Under the pieces are notes generated by a model. That model searched no databases. It worked only from the letters and a program-made list of their open reading frames with translations, and was not told where the DNA came from. A DNA stretch of 64,000 bases from Bacteroidota bacterium (GTDB lineage Bacteria; Bacteroidota; Bacteroidia; Bacteroidales; VadinHA17). Position numbers and translations under genes: made by a program. Below, in pieces: positions 1-8,313 of this stretch. Each line of letters opens with the position of its first letter. The first letter of the stretch is position 1. Location: positions 17,942 through 81,941 of the forward strand of contig JAKPDL010000116.1 in assembly GCA_029552825.1 (NCBI GenBank). Reading direction: 5' to 3'.

Positions 1-1029
1 GATACTCTTGTTAATCAGGCAAAGAAGCTTACCCTGACTTCGAGGGCTTTTTATAACTCAGTGCTGGGAGAGTATGAAGAATACATAACAAAGTTCTTCG
101 GTTACGACAAGGTTCTACCGATGAACACAGGTGCCGAAGGTGATGAAACAGCTCTGAAACTTTGCAGGAAATGGGCATATCTGAAGAAAGGAATCAAGGA
201 ATACAATGCTAAAATTATTTGCTGCGCCGGCAATTTCCATGGAAGAACCATAACAATCATATCCATGTCGACCGACCCGGATGCAAGGAATCATTATGGT
301 CCGTATACTCCGGGTTTTGTTACAATTCCTTACAATGATCTGGGTGCACTTGAAAAAGCACTTGAAGATCCCGATGTTGCTGGTTTCCTTGTTGAGCCCA
401 TTCAGGGTGAAGCTGGAGTTGTTGTGCCTGATGAAGGATATCTCAGGAAGGCTTTCGAAATGTGCAAGGCAAAGAATGTCCTTTTCATAGCCGATGAAGT
501 ACAGACAGGTCTCGGTAGAACAGGAAAAATGCTGGCATGCGACCACGAGAATGTTCGTCCCGATATTCTTATTTTGGGGAAAGCACTTGGTGGGGGTGTC
601 TATCCGGTTTCGGCAGTTCTTGCCGACGACGACATTATGCTCACAATTAAGCCAGGAGAGCATGGTTCAACGTTCGGAGGAAATCCACTTGCTGCAAAAG
701 TGGCAATTACTTCCCTCGAAATCATTAAAAATGAGAAACTTCCTGAAAATGCCGAGCGTCTTGGTAAAATCTTCCGGAAAGAATTTTCGGAGATAAAATC
801 CGACATGATTGAGTTTGTAAGAGGGAAAGGCCTTCTCAACGCTGTCGGCATAAGGCCAAAGGGTGGTAAAACGGCATGGGATGTGTGTCTGGCGATGAAA
901 GATAATGGCGTTATCGCAAAACCGACTCACGAACATATTATCCGTTTTGCACCTCCCCTTGTAATAACCGAAGAACAACTCAGAGAAGCCATGGAAAGAA
1001 TCAAGGAAACATTCAGGCTTTTTGAATAA
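1..1029 (+). CDS. rocD: Ornithine--oxo-acid aminotransferase, 3' part (5' end outside window)
   Basis: This is a PLP-dependent class III aminotransferase that moves the delta-amino group of ornithine to 2-oxoglutarate, giving glutamate semialdehyde. The frame is open from base 1 (it begins [17 protein letters not shown]), so the gene starts upstream; the GTG at 61 is an internal valine codon. Visible family motifs are [10 protein letters not shown], the [10 protein letters not shown] cofactor loop, [12 protein letters not shown] with the aspartate that contacts the pyridine nitrogen, and LGKALGGG with the Schiff-base lysine (codon 580-582). About 342 residues are present out of a usual length near 400. 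Close relatives such as acetylornithine aminotransferase exist, but the motifs fit ornithine aminotransferase best. A good terminator follows the stop. Confidence 0.93.
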   Translation, partial: DTLVNQAKKLTLTSRAFYNSVLGEYEEYITKFFGYDKVLPMNTGAEGDETALKLCRKWAYLKKGIKEYNAKIICCAGNFHGRTITIISMSTDPDARNHYGPYTPGFVTIPYNDLGALEKALEDPDVAGFLVEPIQGEAGVVVPDEGYLRKAFEMCKAKNVLFIADEVQTGLGRTGKMLACDHENVRPDILILGKALGGGVYPVSAVLADDDIMLTIKPGEHGSTFGGNPLAAKVAITSLEIIKNEKLPENAERLGKIFRKEFSEIKSDMIEFVRGKGLLNAVGIRPKGGKTAWDVCLAMKDNGVIAKPTHEHIIRFAPPLVITEEQLREAMERIKETFRLFE

Positions 1030-1059
1030 TAAGCATGAGGATTTAAATATTGAACTTTA

Positions 1060-1097
1060 AATAAGGAGTACCGGGCGACCGAACTCCTTATTTTTTT
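1060..1097 (+). terminator. Rho-independent terminator after rocD
   Basis: AATAAGGAGT (1060-1069) pairs with ACTCCTTATT (1083-1092), giving a 10 bp stem around a 13-base loop. The right arm runs into a T tract ending at 1097. It lies 30 bases after the rocD stop. Confidence 0.85.
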
Positions 1098-1320
1098 CAA
1101 AACCCCCTTCCCTGCCTTACACCAGGGGGAAGGTGAAATGGTTTCTGTTCTTTCCAAGACCCCCTTCCCTGCCTTCCCCCAAGGGGGAAGGTGAAGTGGT
1201 TTCTGTTCTTTCCAGGACCCCCTTCCCTGCCTTCCCCCAGGGGGGAAGGTGAAGTTGATTTTTGTTCTTTCCAGGACCCCCTTCCCTGCCTTCCCCCAGG
1301 GGGGAAGGTGAAATGGTTTT
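1093..1320. repeat. Tandem array of four C/G-rich palindromic units
   Basis: Four head-to-tail copies begin with CCCCCTTCCCTGCCTT at 1103, 1160, 1218 and 1277, so the period drifts from 57 to 59 bases. Each copy holds an internal palindrome of the form CCTTCCCCC ... GGGGGAAGG that could form a hairpin, joined by a linker like TGAARTGGTTTCTGTTCTTTCC. Copies 3 and 4 are nearly identical; copy 1 is the most diverged and its left linker is degenerate. The C/G-rich units contrast sharply with the AT-rich flanks. Nothing in the array reads as a gene. It resembles the dispersed REP-like intergenic palindromes of other bacteria, but I cannot see whether copies occur elsewhere in this genome. Bases 1321-1422, up to the next gene, are plain AT-rich sequence with no feature I can support. 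Confidence 0.85.
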
Positions 1321-1422
1321 AGAGTTTAAAATAATTACCAGTATTAACCATATTAAAAGAGTGGCAAATAGAAAAAGATATTAATTTTAACTCAATCAAA
1401 TGAAGATATATTTTTTAAAGAG

Positions 1423-3204
1423 ATGAAATTAAAAACCATTATAAGTGTTGTCAGTCTGGCATTATTAATTGCCTTTTGCACCCGGCAGCGGGTGAATTAT
1501 GAAATTACCCGTGAAGAGCTTCAGGAACATATTAATTATCTCGCCTCAGAGCTGCTCAAAGGAAGACTTACCGGCTCTGCAGGCGATAGTCTGGCGGCTT
1601 ATTATATCAGAGACCGGTTAAAAAATTATGGTCTGAAACCTCTTTTTGATGAGGGATTTCAAAGATTTGAAATCATTGTCTCAGTCGAACCCGGAAAAAA
1701 TAACTTTCTAAAAATCAGAGACAAAGAATTTACCTCCGGTGAAGATTTCTTGCCTGCATCATTCAGTGATAATGGTTCGCTGAAAGCTGAAGTAGTTTTT
1801 GCGGGATATGGATTCAATATTAACACTGGTTCCATCAAAAGAAACGATTACTCAGGCATTGATGTTAAAGGCAAATGGGTGATGGTATTAAGAGATATCC
1901 CTGATGCCGGAAATCCTTCAGATGAAATGGTAGCATTGAGCAGCGACAGAAGTAAAGTATTAATGGCTAAAGACCTTGGAGCTGCAGGTGTGATACTGGT
2001 TTCGGGAGAAGCTTTTGATAAGGATGATGTCCTTGAACCCCTTACAGTAACAGACTCACCGGCAGGAATACCGGTAATAAGAGTCAAAAGGAATATTGCA
2101 GATATAATTCTTGAAAATTCAGGGCATAACATATCATCACTCGAGAAAAAGCTCAGCGAATCGGGCAAGATAGTAAGTTTTGCGACGGGTACAGAAATTA
2201 GTGCAGGAACTGAAATAATAAAACACAAAGGAATCACCCGGAATGTTGTGATGGTTCTGCCAGGTGAGGATCCTGCCTTAAAAGAAGAATATATAATTGT
2301 AGGTGCTCATTTTGACCATCTTGGTTCAGGGGGTAAAAATTCCTCAAGTCGCATGCCCGACACTGTAGCTGTTCATTACGGAGCCGACGACAATGCCTCG
2401 GGCGTTGCGATGCTTATTGAACTGGCAGGCAAGTTAGCAGGTACTAAAGGAAGCCACAAAAGAAGTATCGTATTTGTTGCATTCACAGGAGAGGAGAAAG
2501 GGCTGCTGGGTTCAAAGTATTTTACCGAGAATCCGCCAGTTGAACTTGCAAAGATCAATGCAATGATTAATCTTGACATGGTAGGAAGGCTTAAGGAAAC
2601 CCGTAGCATGCAGGTGGGAGGTACAGGAACCGCTCAGAATCTGGAAGAAAAGATCAGCTATCTTGTTGATACAAACTTCATTAAACCTGTTTATACGCCT
2701 GAAGGTTCAGGACCTTCTGACCACTCTTCATTTTATGCAAAAAATATTCCTGTTCTATTCTTTACAACAGGTGCCCATATTGATTATCATACACCTGGCG
2801 ACACCCCGGATAAAATTAACTACGAAGGCATGATAAGCGTGTCGGATTATATTTTCAGAATAGACTCACTGCTGGCATGCGATACCCCCAGGCTTGCTTT
2901 CCGTGAGGCTGGTCCGGCAAATAATATTTCCCGGATGCCGGGACGAAGAGGTGTAACGCTTGGAATAATGCCTGATATAACAGGGAGTGTGAAAAACGGA
3001 CTCAGAGCCGACCTCGTTACACCTGGTAAACCTGCCGATCTTGGGGGTATGAAAAAAGGAGACATAATTACCGCCATCAACGGTAAACCTGTCAGTAACA
3101 TTGAAGATTACATGTTCCGCCTGAGTCAGCTGAAACGTGGCGATGCAATAACTGTTGAAGTACTAAGAGACGGTAAAAAAATTGAACTTTTGATACAGCT
3201 GTAA
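1423..3204 (+). CDS. Exported M28 family metallopeptidase with PA and PDZ regions
   Basis: This 593-residue protein is a probable zinc aminopeptidase acting outside the inner membrane. It starts with a signal sequence ending LLIAFC; the cysteine may be lipidated, although Phe before the Cys is unusual. A PA-like insert lies near residues 120-250. The M28 metal site is complete: H296 in GAHFDHLG, D323 in GADDNASG, E357/E358 in TGEEKG, D385 in NLDMVGR and H456 in DYHTPGD. A C-terminal PDZ domain spans about 510-593 (GVTLGIMPD, GGMKKGDIITAINGKPV). The same family order occurs in Bacteroidetes surface peptidases. The next gene starts 4 bases later, so the two are probably co-transcribed. The exact substrate is unknown. 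Confidence 0.9.
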   Translation: MKLKTIISVVSLALLIAFCTRQRVNYEITREELQEHINYLASELLKGRLTGSAGDSLAAYYIRDRLKNYGLKPLFDEGFQRFEIIVSVEPGKNNFLKIRDKEFTSGEDFLPASFSDNGSLKAEVVFAGYGFNINTGSIKRNDYSGIDVKGKWVMVLRDIPDAGNPSDEMVALSSDRSKVLMAKDLGAAGVILVSGEAFDKDDVLEPLTVTDSPAGIPVIRVKRNIADIILENSGHNISSLEKKLSESGKIVSFATGTEISAGTEIIKHKGITRNVVMVLPGEDPALKEEYIIVGAHFDHLGSGGKNSSSRMPDTVAVHYGADDNASGVAMLIELAGKLAGTKGSHKRSIVFVAFTGEEKGLLGSKYFTENPPVELAKINAMINLDMVGRLKETRSMQVGGTGTAQNLEEKISYLVDTNFIKPVYTPEGSGPSDHSSFYAKNIPVLFFTTGAHIDYHTPGDTPDKINYEGMISVSDYIFRIDSLLACDTPRLAFREAGPANNISRMPGRRGVTLGIMPDITGSVKNGLRADLVTPGKPADLGGMKKGDIITAINGKPVSNIEDYMFRLSQLKRGDAITVEVLRDGKKIELLIQL

Positions 3205-3208
3205 TACA

Positions 3209-4099
3209 ATGAAAAAACGCATTAAAAATATTCTGGTCTGGCTGATAGCAATAATAATTACACTTTCGGCAGCAATTTATCAACGTCTTACTGGTCCCAC
3301 CTACCCTGCCAGAGCTGAGATAACAGCAAATGGCAAACTTTATAAATTAAAACTGGTCAGAAGTCTGGGACTTGATGAAAAACCCGTAGTCAGGCTGGCA
3401 ATATACGACTCAACTGTATCGGCAAAACTCTTTTATAAAAGATTCAGAACCACGGAGCCTTACACTGAAACAAACTTCAGGTATATGGTAATACCAGTTC
3501 ATTCATTTGTAATGAACAAAATCTTCGGTATCAGCGAGATCAAAGGCTTTTTTGCTTCCCTGCCCCAGCAACCTCCAGCTGGAAAGCTGCAATATTACAT
3601 TGAAATAACAGACAGCAACGGAAAGCTTACACTATATAAAGCCAACCCTGTGGTGGTGAGGTTCAAAGGTTCCGTTCCCGGGTGGATCCTGATACCTCAT
3701 ATAATGCTGATGTTTATAGCGATGCTTTTCTCCACAGCAGCAGGAATTATGAGTGTGGTTAAACACCCATCATATAAAAAATATTCGGTATGGACACTTG
3801 TCTTGCTAACTGCTGGCGGAATGATACTTGGACCTGTTGTTCAGCATTACGCTTTCGGTGAATATTGGACGGGTATTCCATTTGGATGGGATCTTACTGA
3901 CAATAAGACTCTGATTGCTTTTATTTTCTGGATTATTGCAGTTATTGCAAACAAAAAAAAGGAGCGTCCTGTTTATTCAGCCCTCGCCTCGTTTATTCTG
4001 CTTCTTATATACTCAATTCCCCACAGCATGCTTGGTTCGGAACTGGATTATGAAAGTGGCAAAATTATTCAGGGCAGTATCATAAATTTTTTATATTAA
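3209..4099 (+). CDS. Membrane protein of unknown function, five predicted membrane segments
   Basis: I do not recognise a named family. The 296-residue protein has an N-terminal anchor (about 8-26), a soluble, probably periplasmic stretch of about 125 residues, and four further hydrophobic segments (about 157-183, 192-212, 233-247 and 254-275). A conserved-looking loop before segment four reads YWTGIPFGWDLTDNK. No catalytic motif or cofactor ligand set is obvious. It begins 4 bases after the stop of the M28 peptidase gene, which suggests one transcript and possibly a shared envelope role; that link is inference. It ends 107 bases before the ECF sigma gene. Confidence 0.75.
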   Translation: MKKRIKNILVWLIAIIITLSAAIYQRLTGPTYPARAEITANGKLYKLKLVRSLGLDEKPVVRLAIYDSTVSAKLFYKRFRTTEPYTETNFRYMVIPVHSFVMNKIFGISEIKGFFASLPQQPPAGKLQYYIEITDSNGKLTLYKANPVVVRFKGSVPGWILIPHIMLMFIAMLFSTAAGIMSVVKHPSYKKYSVWTLVLLTAGGMILGPVVQHYAFGEYWTGIPFGWDLTDNKTLIAFIFWIIAVIANKKKERPVYSALASFILLLIYSIPHSMLGSELDYESGKIIQGSIINFLY

Positions 4100-4206
4100 T
4101 TTAATGATATGCTTATGCATCACACATATTTTTTGTCCGTCTTTATGTCAGAAAAAGACAGGAAGTGGATGCAGCCTTACATATCAGCCCCAGATTCAAC
4201 AATAAA

Positions 4207-4773
4207 ATGGAGAATAATGTAAACGCAACATACAGGAACATCCACCAGGATCTTATCGAAGGGTGTAAAAACGGGGATCAAAAGGCTCAGTTTCAGATCT
4301 ACAAGCTTTACTACAAAGCGATGTACAACACGAGCCTGAGGATCGTTAACGACACAATGGAAGCTGAGGATATAATGCAGGAATCTTTCCTGTCGGCATT
4401 TGAAAAGATTGACACATACTCAGGAACAGTAAGTTTCGGGGCATGGCTGAAGAGAATAGTAATTAACAGGTCGCTTGACGCCCTGAACAGAAGGAAGATG
4501 ATCTTTGAAGATATTGAGGCATACCAGGGAATAAGAGACACCAGCAGCGCAGAAACGATGTATGTGGATGATATAGATTCGAAGGTGGAAGAGGTTAAGA
4601 AAGCGATAGAAAGACTGCCTGATGGTTACAGAATCATTCTTTCGCTTTATCTGATTGAAGGGTACGACCATGATGAAATAGCTGAAATACTTTCGATTTC
4701 AAGCAGTACATCAAGGTCGCAGCTTTCAAGAGCAAAACAGAAACTCCTGAGCGAGTTAAAGAAAAACCAGTAA
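4207..4773 (+). CDS. ECF-type RNA polymerase sigma factor
   Basis: This is a sigma-70 family factor of the ECF class, 188 residues from the chosen ATG. Region 2 is seen at AEDIMQESFLSAFEKI and SFGAWLKRIVINRSLD, and region 4 at RLPDGYRIILSLYLIEG followed by the helix-turn-helix DEIAEILSISSSTSRSQLSRAK. A GTG at 4165 in frame would add 14 residues that look unlike the family, so I prefer the ATG at 4207. The next gene begins 6 bases after the stop and encodes a one-pass membrane protein, which fits a sigma/anti-sigma pair. A short imperfect hairpin (CCGTCTTT 4137-4144 with AAAGACAGG 4154-4162) lies upstream and could be part of its leader. Confidence 0.92.
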   Translation: MENNVNATYRNIHQDLIEGCKNGDQKAQFQIYKLYYKAMYNTSLRIVNDTMEAEDIMQESFLSAFEKIDTYSGTVSFGAWLKRIVINRSLDALNRRKMIFEDIEAYQGIRDTSSAETMYVDDIDSKVEEVKKAIERLPDGYRIILSLYLIEGYDHDEIAEILSISSSTSRSQLSRAKQKLLSELKKNQ

Positions 4774-4779
4774 AAAATT

Positions 4780-5349
4780 ATGAAAATGAAAAATATAGAA
4801 GACATAATCAGAGAAAACAGAAATCTGTTTGACGACAGAGAACCTGCTGAAGGACACTTTGAAAGATTTGAATGGAAGCTCGAAAGACGACTCCATTCCC
4901 AGGCACGAAGAAGGAGCATTGTTCCGTATCTGCTTAAAGCTGCTGTGGTTACTGTACTTATCACACTGTCGTCACTGTGGGTTTGGGATAACTTTATCCG
5001 TACCGGTAAAGACAGGATGGCTCTTGGCGATGTTTCGCCCGAGTACAGGGAGGTCGAAAACTACTACGTTCGTCAGGTTAAATCAATGGAAGATGAACTC
5101 GACACATATTACCTCAGCGACAATCCAGAGCAAAAGAAGATGCTTGAACAGGAAATAAAAAGCATGGATTCGGTTTATGTCCAGCTCCAGAAAGATCTTA
5201 AAGCTAATCCTAACGATGAGAGAATTATAAATGCCATGATTGAACATTACCAGGCAAAGGTGGAAGTGTTATCTTATATTATCAACCAGCTTAAATCAAT
5301 TAGAAATCAAAACCAAAAACCACAAAAAAATGAAAGCACCAATATTTAA
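4780..5349 (+). CDS. Single-pass membrane protein, probable anti-sigma factor
   Basis: This 189-residue protein has a charged cytoplasmic head (about 1-48), one membrane helix (about 49-70, YLLKAAVVTVLITLSSLWVW) and a periplasmic tail rich in Glu, Lys and Gln that looks helical or coiled-coil. That layout, and its place 6 bases after an ECF sigma gene, suggest that it holds the sigma factor at the membrane. I see no zinc-binding ZAS motif (HxxxCxxC), so it is not a classical zinc anti-sigma factor, and the role is inferred from context. Its 3' end overlaps the next gene by 20 bases. Confidence 0.75.
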   Translation: MKMKNIEDIIRENRNLFDDREPAEGHFERFEWKLERRLHSQARRRSIVPYLLKAAVVTVLITLSSLWVWDNFIRTGKDRMALGDVSPEYREVENYYVRQVKSMEDELDTYYLSDNPEQKKMLEQEIKSMDSVYVQLQKDLKANPNDERIINAMIEHYQAKVEVLSYIINQLKSIRNQNQKPQKNESTNI

Positions 5350-6409
5350 AAGATGGTTGCTGGTTATTACAGCAATAAGCCTTTGTGCACTACCTGCCAT
5401 TTCGCAGGAAGTTACAAAGGAATTCAAAAAGGAATACACAGCAAACAAAAATACAACTGTTGAAATCAGCAACAGATACGGTAATGTTGTTGTTACAAGC
5501 TGGGATAGTGATAAAGTGGATATTTATGTTAAAATAACCATAGAGATGCCCGACAAAAGCAGGGCAGAAAAACTCATTAATCTTATTAATGTAGAGTTCT
5601 CTGAAAGTGATAACCGAATATCTGCCAGAACAGTTATTGACGACAAATTCAGTTTCTCGGGATGGGGTACCCCTTCAAGAAAATTCAGCATAAACTACAC
5701 GGTAAAAATGCCCTATTATTGCGGACTTGACCTTGCCAACAGGTATGGCAATACTGATATTGACGAAATAAGAGGTCTCGTAAATCTGGATATCAAATAC
5801 GGGAACCTTACCGTTACAAAACTCACAAGAGAGGATGAAAAGCCGATAAACAAAATATCAATTTCTTATGGTAAAGGTATGATAAAGGAAGCCGGATGGC
5901 TCGATCTATACCTCAGATATACTACAGCATTCGAAATGCCTCTGGCAAAGGCAATAGTTATCGATAGCAAATATTCAAAATTAAACATTGGTGAAATTAG
6001 TTCACTGGTAGCCGTTTCGGGATATGACAATTACAGAATTGATAAAATAAACAACATGGTGATTGAGTCGAGCTATTCAACAATAAACGTAGAGAGACTT
6101 GCCAAAAAACTCAATCTCGAAGCAAGCTACGGCTCAGTAAATGTAAATTATGTGCCAGAAGGTTTTGAATCAATAAATATTGATACCAGATATACCGGGG
6201 TGAGAATAGGCATCGACGAGTCAGTAAGCTACAAGCTTGAAGGAAAAGCCTCTTACGGTTCAATCAAAGTTGATGAAGATAAATTCAATGTCAAAAAAAG
6301 AATTATCGGAAATACTTCTTCAGAACTCGAAGGAATTGTTGGTAAAAATCCATCGCCACAGGCAGAAGTTAAAGTAAATTCTTCATATGGGACAGTAAGA
6401 CTCTTCTAG
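5330..6409 (+). CDS. Exported DUF4097-like beta-strand repeat protein
   Basis: This 359-residue protein begins with a signal peptide, MKAPIFKRWLLVITAISL, probably cleaved after PAISQ. The body holds repeating short beta units with the pattern xYGxV or xYSxI (for example ASYGSVNV, ASYGSIKV, SSYGTVRL, SSYSTINV), as in DUF4097 'putative adhesin' solenoids. The ATG at 5330 is chosen because it starts a proper signal peptide; the longer frame from 5240 adds 30 residues that overlap the upstream gene. It is the last gene of the sigma/anti-sigma group, where DUF4097-like proteins are often found. Function is unknown; an envelope-sensing or structural role is inference. Confidence 0.8.
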   Translation: MKAPIFKRWLLVITAISLCALPAISQEVTKEFKKEYTANKNTTVEISNRYGNVVVTSWDSDKVDIYVKITIEMPDKSRAEKLINLINVEFSESDNRISARTVIDDKFSFSGWGTPSRKFSINYTVKMPYYCGLDLANRYGNTDIDEIRGLVNLDIKYGNLTVTKLTREDEKPINKISISYGKGMIKEAGWLDLYLRYTTAFEMPLAKAIVIDSKYSKLNIGEISSLVAVSGYDNYRIDKINNMVIESSYSTINVERLAKKLNLEASYGSVNVNYVPEGFESINIDTRYTGVRIGIDESVSYKLEGKASYGSIKVDEDKFNVKKRIIGNTSSELEGIVGKNPSPQAEVKVNSSYGTVRLF

Positions 6410-6522
6410 TTATGAATTAATAGAAGAAATCAAAAAACGAGATAGTGTTTTTCCATTATATCTTTTAACATCAGAAGAATCTGATTCCTCCCTTCATTTA
6501 TTTAAAATTTGAACGATTTTGA

Positions 6523-6530
6523 TACTTTTG
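6523..6530 (+). promoter_or_regulatory. Bacteroidetes -7 box (TACTTTTG)
   Basis: The box matches TAnnTTTG and lies 23 bases before the ATG at 6554. It falls inside the longer TTG-initiated frame, which argues that the ATG is the real start of the cupin gene. I see no TTTG -33 element at normal spacing. Confidence 0.5.
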
Positions 6531-6553
6531 ATACAGTTAAAATAATAACTGAT

Positions 6554-6820
6554 ATGATTCACGTTGAAAAACCTTCTGAAGAAAAACTGAAGCAACTGGG
6601 AGTGCATTCCTGGCCGGTATGGACAAAGGAAGAATCGGAATTCCCATGGGAATATGATGAAAAGGAGACCTGTTATATTCTTGAAGGCGATGTTACCGTT
6701 ACACCTGAAAATGGAGAACCTGTTAGATTCGGGAAAGGAGACCTTGTAGTTTTTCCCGAGGGTTTGAAATGCAGGTGGAAAATACACAAAGCCGTAAAGA
6801 AGCATTACAGGTTCGGATAG
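6554..6820 (+). CDS. Small cupin domain protein (DUF861/Cupin_3 type)
   Basis: This is an 88-residue single cupin. Family features are the opening MIHVEKPSEEKLKQLGV, the strand motif YDEKETCYILEGDVTV and the second cupin motif FGKGDLVVFPEGLKCRW. Proteins of this size and sequence type are often annotated as ethanolamine-utilisation EutQ-like cupins, but their substrate is generally unknown. A TTG at 6509 could extend the frame by 15 residues; the ATG is preferred because the family usually begins at this methionine and a promoter-like box lies between the two. The symporter gene follows after 4 bases, so the two are likely co-transcribed. Confidence 0.85.
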   Translation: MIHVEKPSEEKLKQLGVHSWPVWTKEESEFPWEYDEKETCYILEGDVTVTPENGEPVRFGKGDLVVFPEGLKCRWKIHKAVKKHYRFG

Positions 6821-6824
6821 CAGA

Positions 6825-8303
6825 ATGAGAATTGCGGATATTGCAATATTTTTCATCTATCTTGCGGGAATAATTGTTTTTGGCAGTTCTTTTTACCGTA
6901 AGAACAGGAATGCTACTGCGTTCACACTTGGAAACAGGAACATGCCCACATGGATTGTGGGCATGTCTATTTTTGCCACGTTTGTAAGCAGTATAAGCTA
7001 TCTCGCATTACCAGGACAGGCGTATCAGACCAATTGGAATCCATTTGTATTCAGTCTTTCACTGCCCTTTGCAGCATATATGGCAGTGAAGTTCTTCGTT
7101 CCGTTATACCGGTCGGTAAACAGCCCATCGGCTTATACATACCTCGAGATGCGTTTTGGAAAATGGGCACGCATATATGCTTCAGTGATGTATCTTCTGA
7201 CTCAACTAATGCGTACGGGTACAATTCTTTACCTGCTGGCCATGATGCTCAACACTGCCATTGGATGGGATACTGCGACCATTATCATAATAACCGGAAT
7301 AAGCATAATGATCTACTCAGTATTGGGAGGCATACAGGCAGTGCTATGGACAGATGCAATACAGGGCATCATACTTATTGCAGGCGCAATTGTGTGTTCG
7401 GTACTATTACTGTTTTCAATGCCTGAAGGTCCGGGTCAGTTGTTTCACATCGCATCCCTGCACGATAAATTCAGTCTGGGTAGTTTTAAACCCGATTTTA
7501 CCACTTCAACCTTCTGGGTTGTATTTATTTATGGTATTTTCATCAACCTTCAGAATTACGGAATAGATCAGAATTATATCCAGAGATATCTTACAGCAAG
7601 GACCGATAATGAAGCAAGAAAATCAGCCCTGTTCGGTTCACTGATTTATATACCTGTTTCACTGTTGTTCGTCTTTATCGGTACTGCCCTTTTCAGCTTT
7701 TATACAGCAAAGCCTGAGCTACTTGAGCCGGGTATTGCAGGCGACAGGGTATTCCCCTATTTTATCTTTCACCAGCTCCCGGCAGGTGCAACTGGATTGC
7801 TTATTTCATCGATTTTTGCAGCTGGCATGAGTACCATATCAACAAGCATCAATAGCTCCGCAACAGTAATAGTAACTGATTACTTCAGACTCTCTCCCGA
7901 TGTAAAAGAACACGAAAAGAAATCAATGAAGATTCTTTACATTTCTTCTGCGCTTTTCAGTTTGTCTGGCATTCTCGTAGGAATAGCTATGATAAATGTT
8001 CAGAGCGCCCTCGATGCATGGTGGAAACTTGCTTCAGTCTTCAGCGGCGGCATGCTTGGTCTGTTCCTGCTGGGGTTTTTCACAAAAAAAGTAAACAATG
8101 CAGCCGCAGTGGCAGGTGTCATTACCGGAATTATTGTAATAGCATGGATAAGCCTGTCGCCTGTGCTTTTTAAAGGCTCTCTGCAAAAATTTGCATGCCC
8201 ATTACACGGTTATCTCTCAATCGTTCTGGGGACAACTGCCATATTCATAACGGGTTTCACCATCGGAATAATAATTGACAGAACAAGAAAGAACAGAAAA
8301 TAG
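6825..8303 (+). CDS. Sodium:solute symporter (SSS family)
   Basis: This 492-residue inner-membrane transporter is predicted to use the sodium gradient to import a small solute. It has about 13 hydrophobic segments. Typical SSS features are the opening DIAIFFIYLAGIIVFG, the segment TWIVGMSIFATFVSSISYLA, the YTYLEMRFGKWARIYAS stretch, LGGIQAVLWTDAIQGIIL, and the NYGIDQNYIQRYL loop with STISTSINSSATVI. The substrate cannot be read from the sequence; sialic-acid, sugar and vitamin transporters all share this scaffold. It is downstream of, and probably co-transcribed with, the small cupin. It converges on mutS2, with 10 bases between the stops and no clear terminator. Confidence 0.92.
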   Translation: MRIADIAIFFIYLAGIIVFGSSFYRKNRNATAFTLGNRNMPTWIVGMSIFATFVSSISYLALPGQAYQTNWNPFVFSLSLPFAAYMAVKFFVPLYRSVNSPSAYTYLEMRFGKWARIYASVMYLLTQLMRTGTILYLLAMMLNTAIGWDTATIIIITGISIMIYSVLGGIQAVLWTDAIQGIILIAGAIVCSVLLLFSMPEGPGQLFHIASLHDKFSLGSFKPDFTTSTFWVVFIYGIFINLQNYGIDQNYIQRYLTARTDNEARKSALFGSLIYIPVSLLFVFIGTALFSFYTAKPELLEPGIAGDRVFPYFIFHQLPAGATGLLISSIFAAGMSTISTSINSSATVIVTDYFRLSPDVKEHEKKSMKILYISSALFSLSGILVGIAMINVQSALDAWWKLASVFSGGMLGLFLLGFFTKKVNNAAAVAGVITGIIVIAWISLSPVLFKGSLQKFACPLHGYLSIVLGTTAIFITGFTIGIIIDRTRKNRK

Positions 8304-8313
8304 TTAATTGTTA

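Noticed and set aside
115..663. Long minus-strand open frame opposite rocD
   Set aside because: It mirrors a well-supported aminotransferase gene, has no recognisable motif, and is a typical shadow frame.
1093..1320. Possible CRISPR array
   Set aside because: The repeats are joined by linkers that are themselves repeated, so there are no unique spacers, and no cas genes are near.
4145..4222. Short ATG frame of about 25 codons before the sigma gene
   Set aside because: It overlaps the sigma start in another frame, has no ribosome site or motif, and encodes a nondescript peptide.
6470..6485. ATCAGA-AGAA-TCTGAT hairpin after the DUF4097 gene as a terminator
   Set aside because: The stem is only 6 bp, AT-rich, and not followed by a T run.
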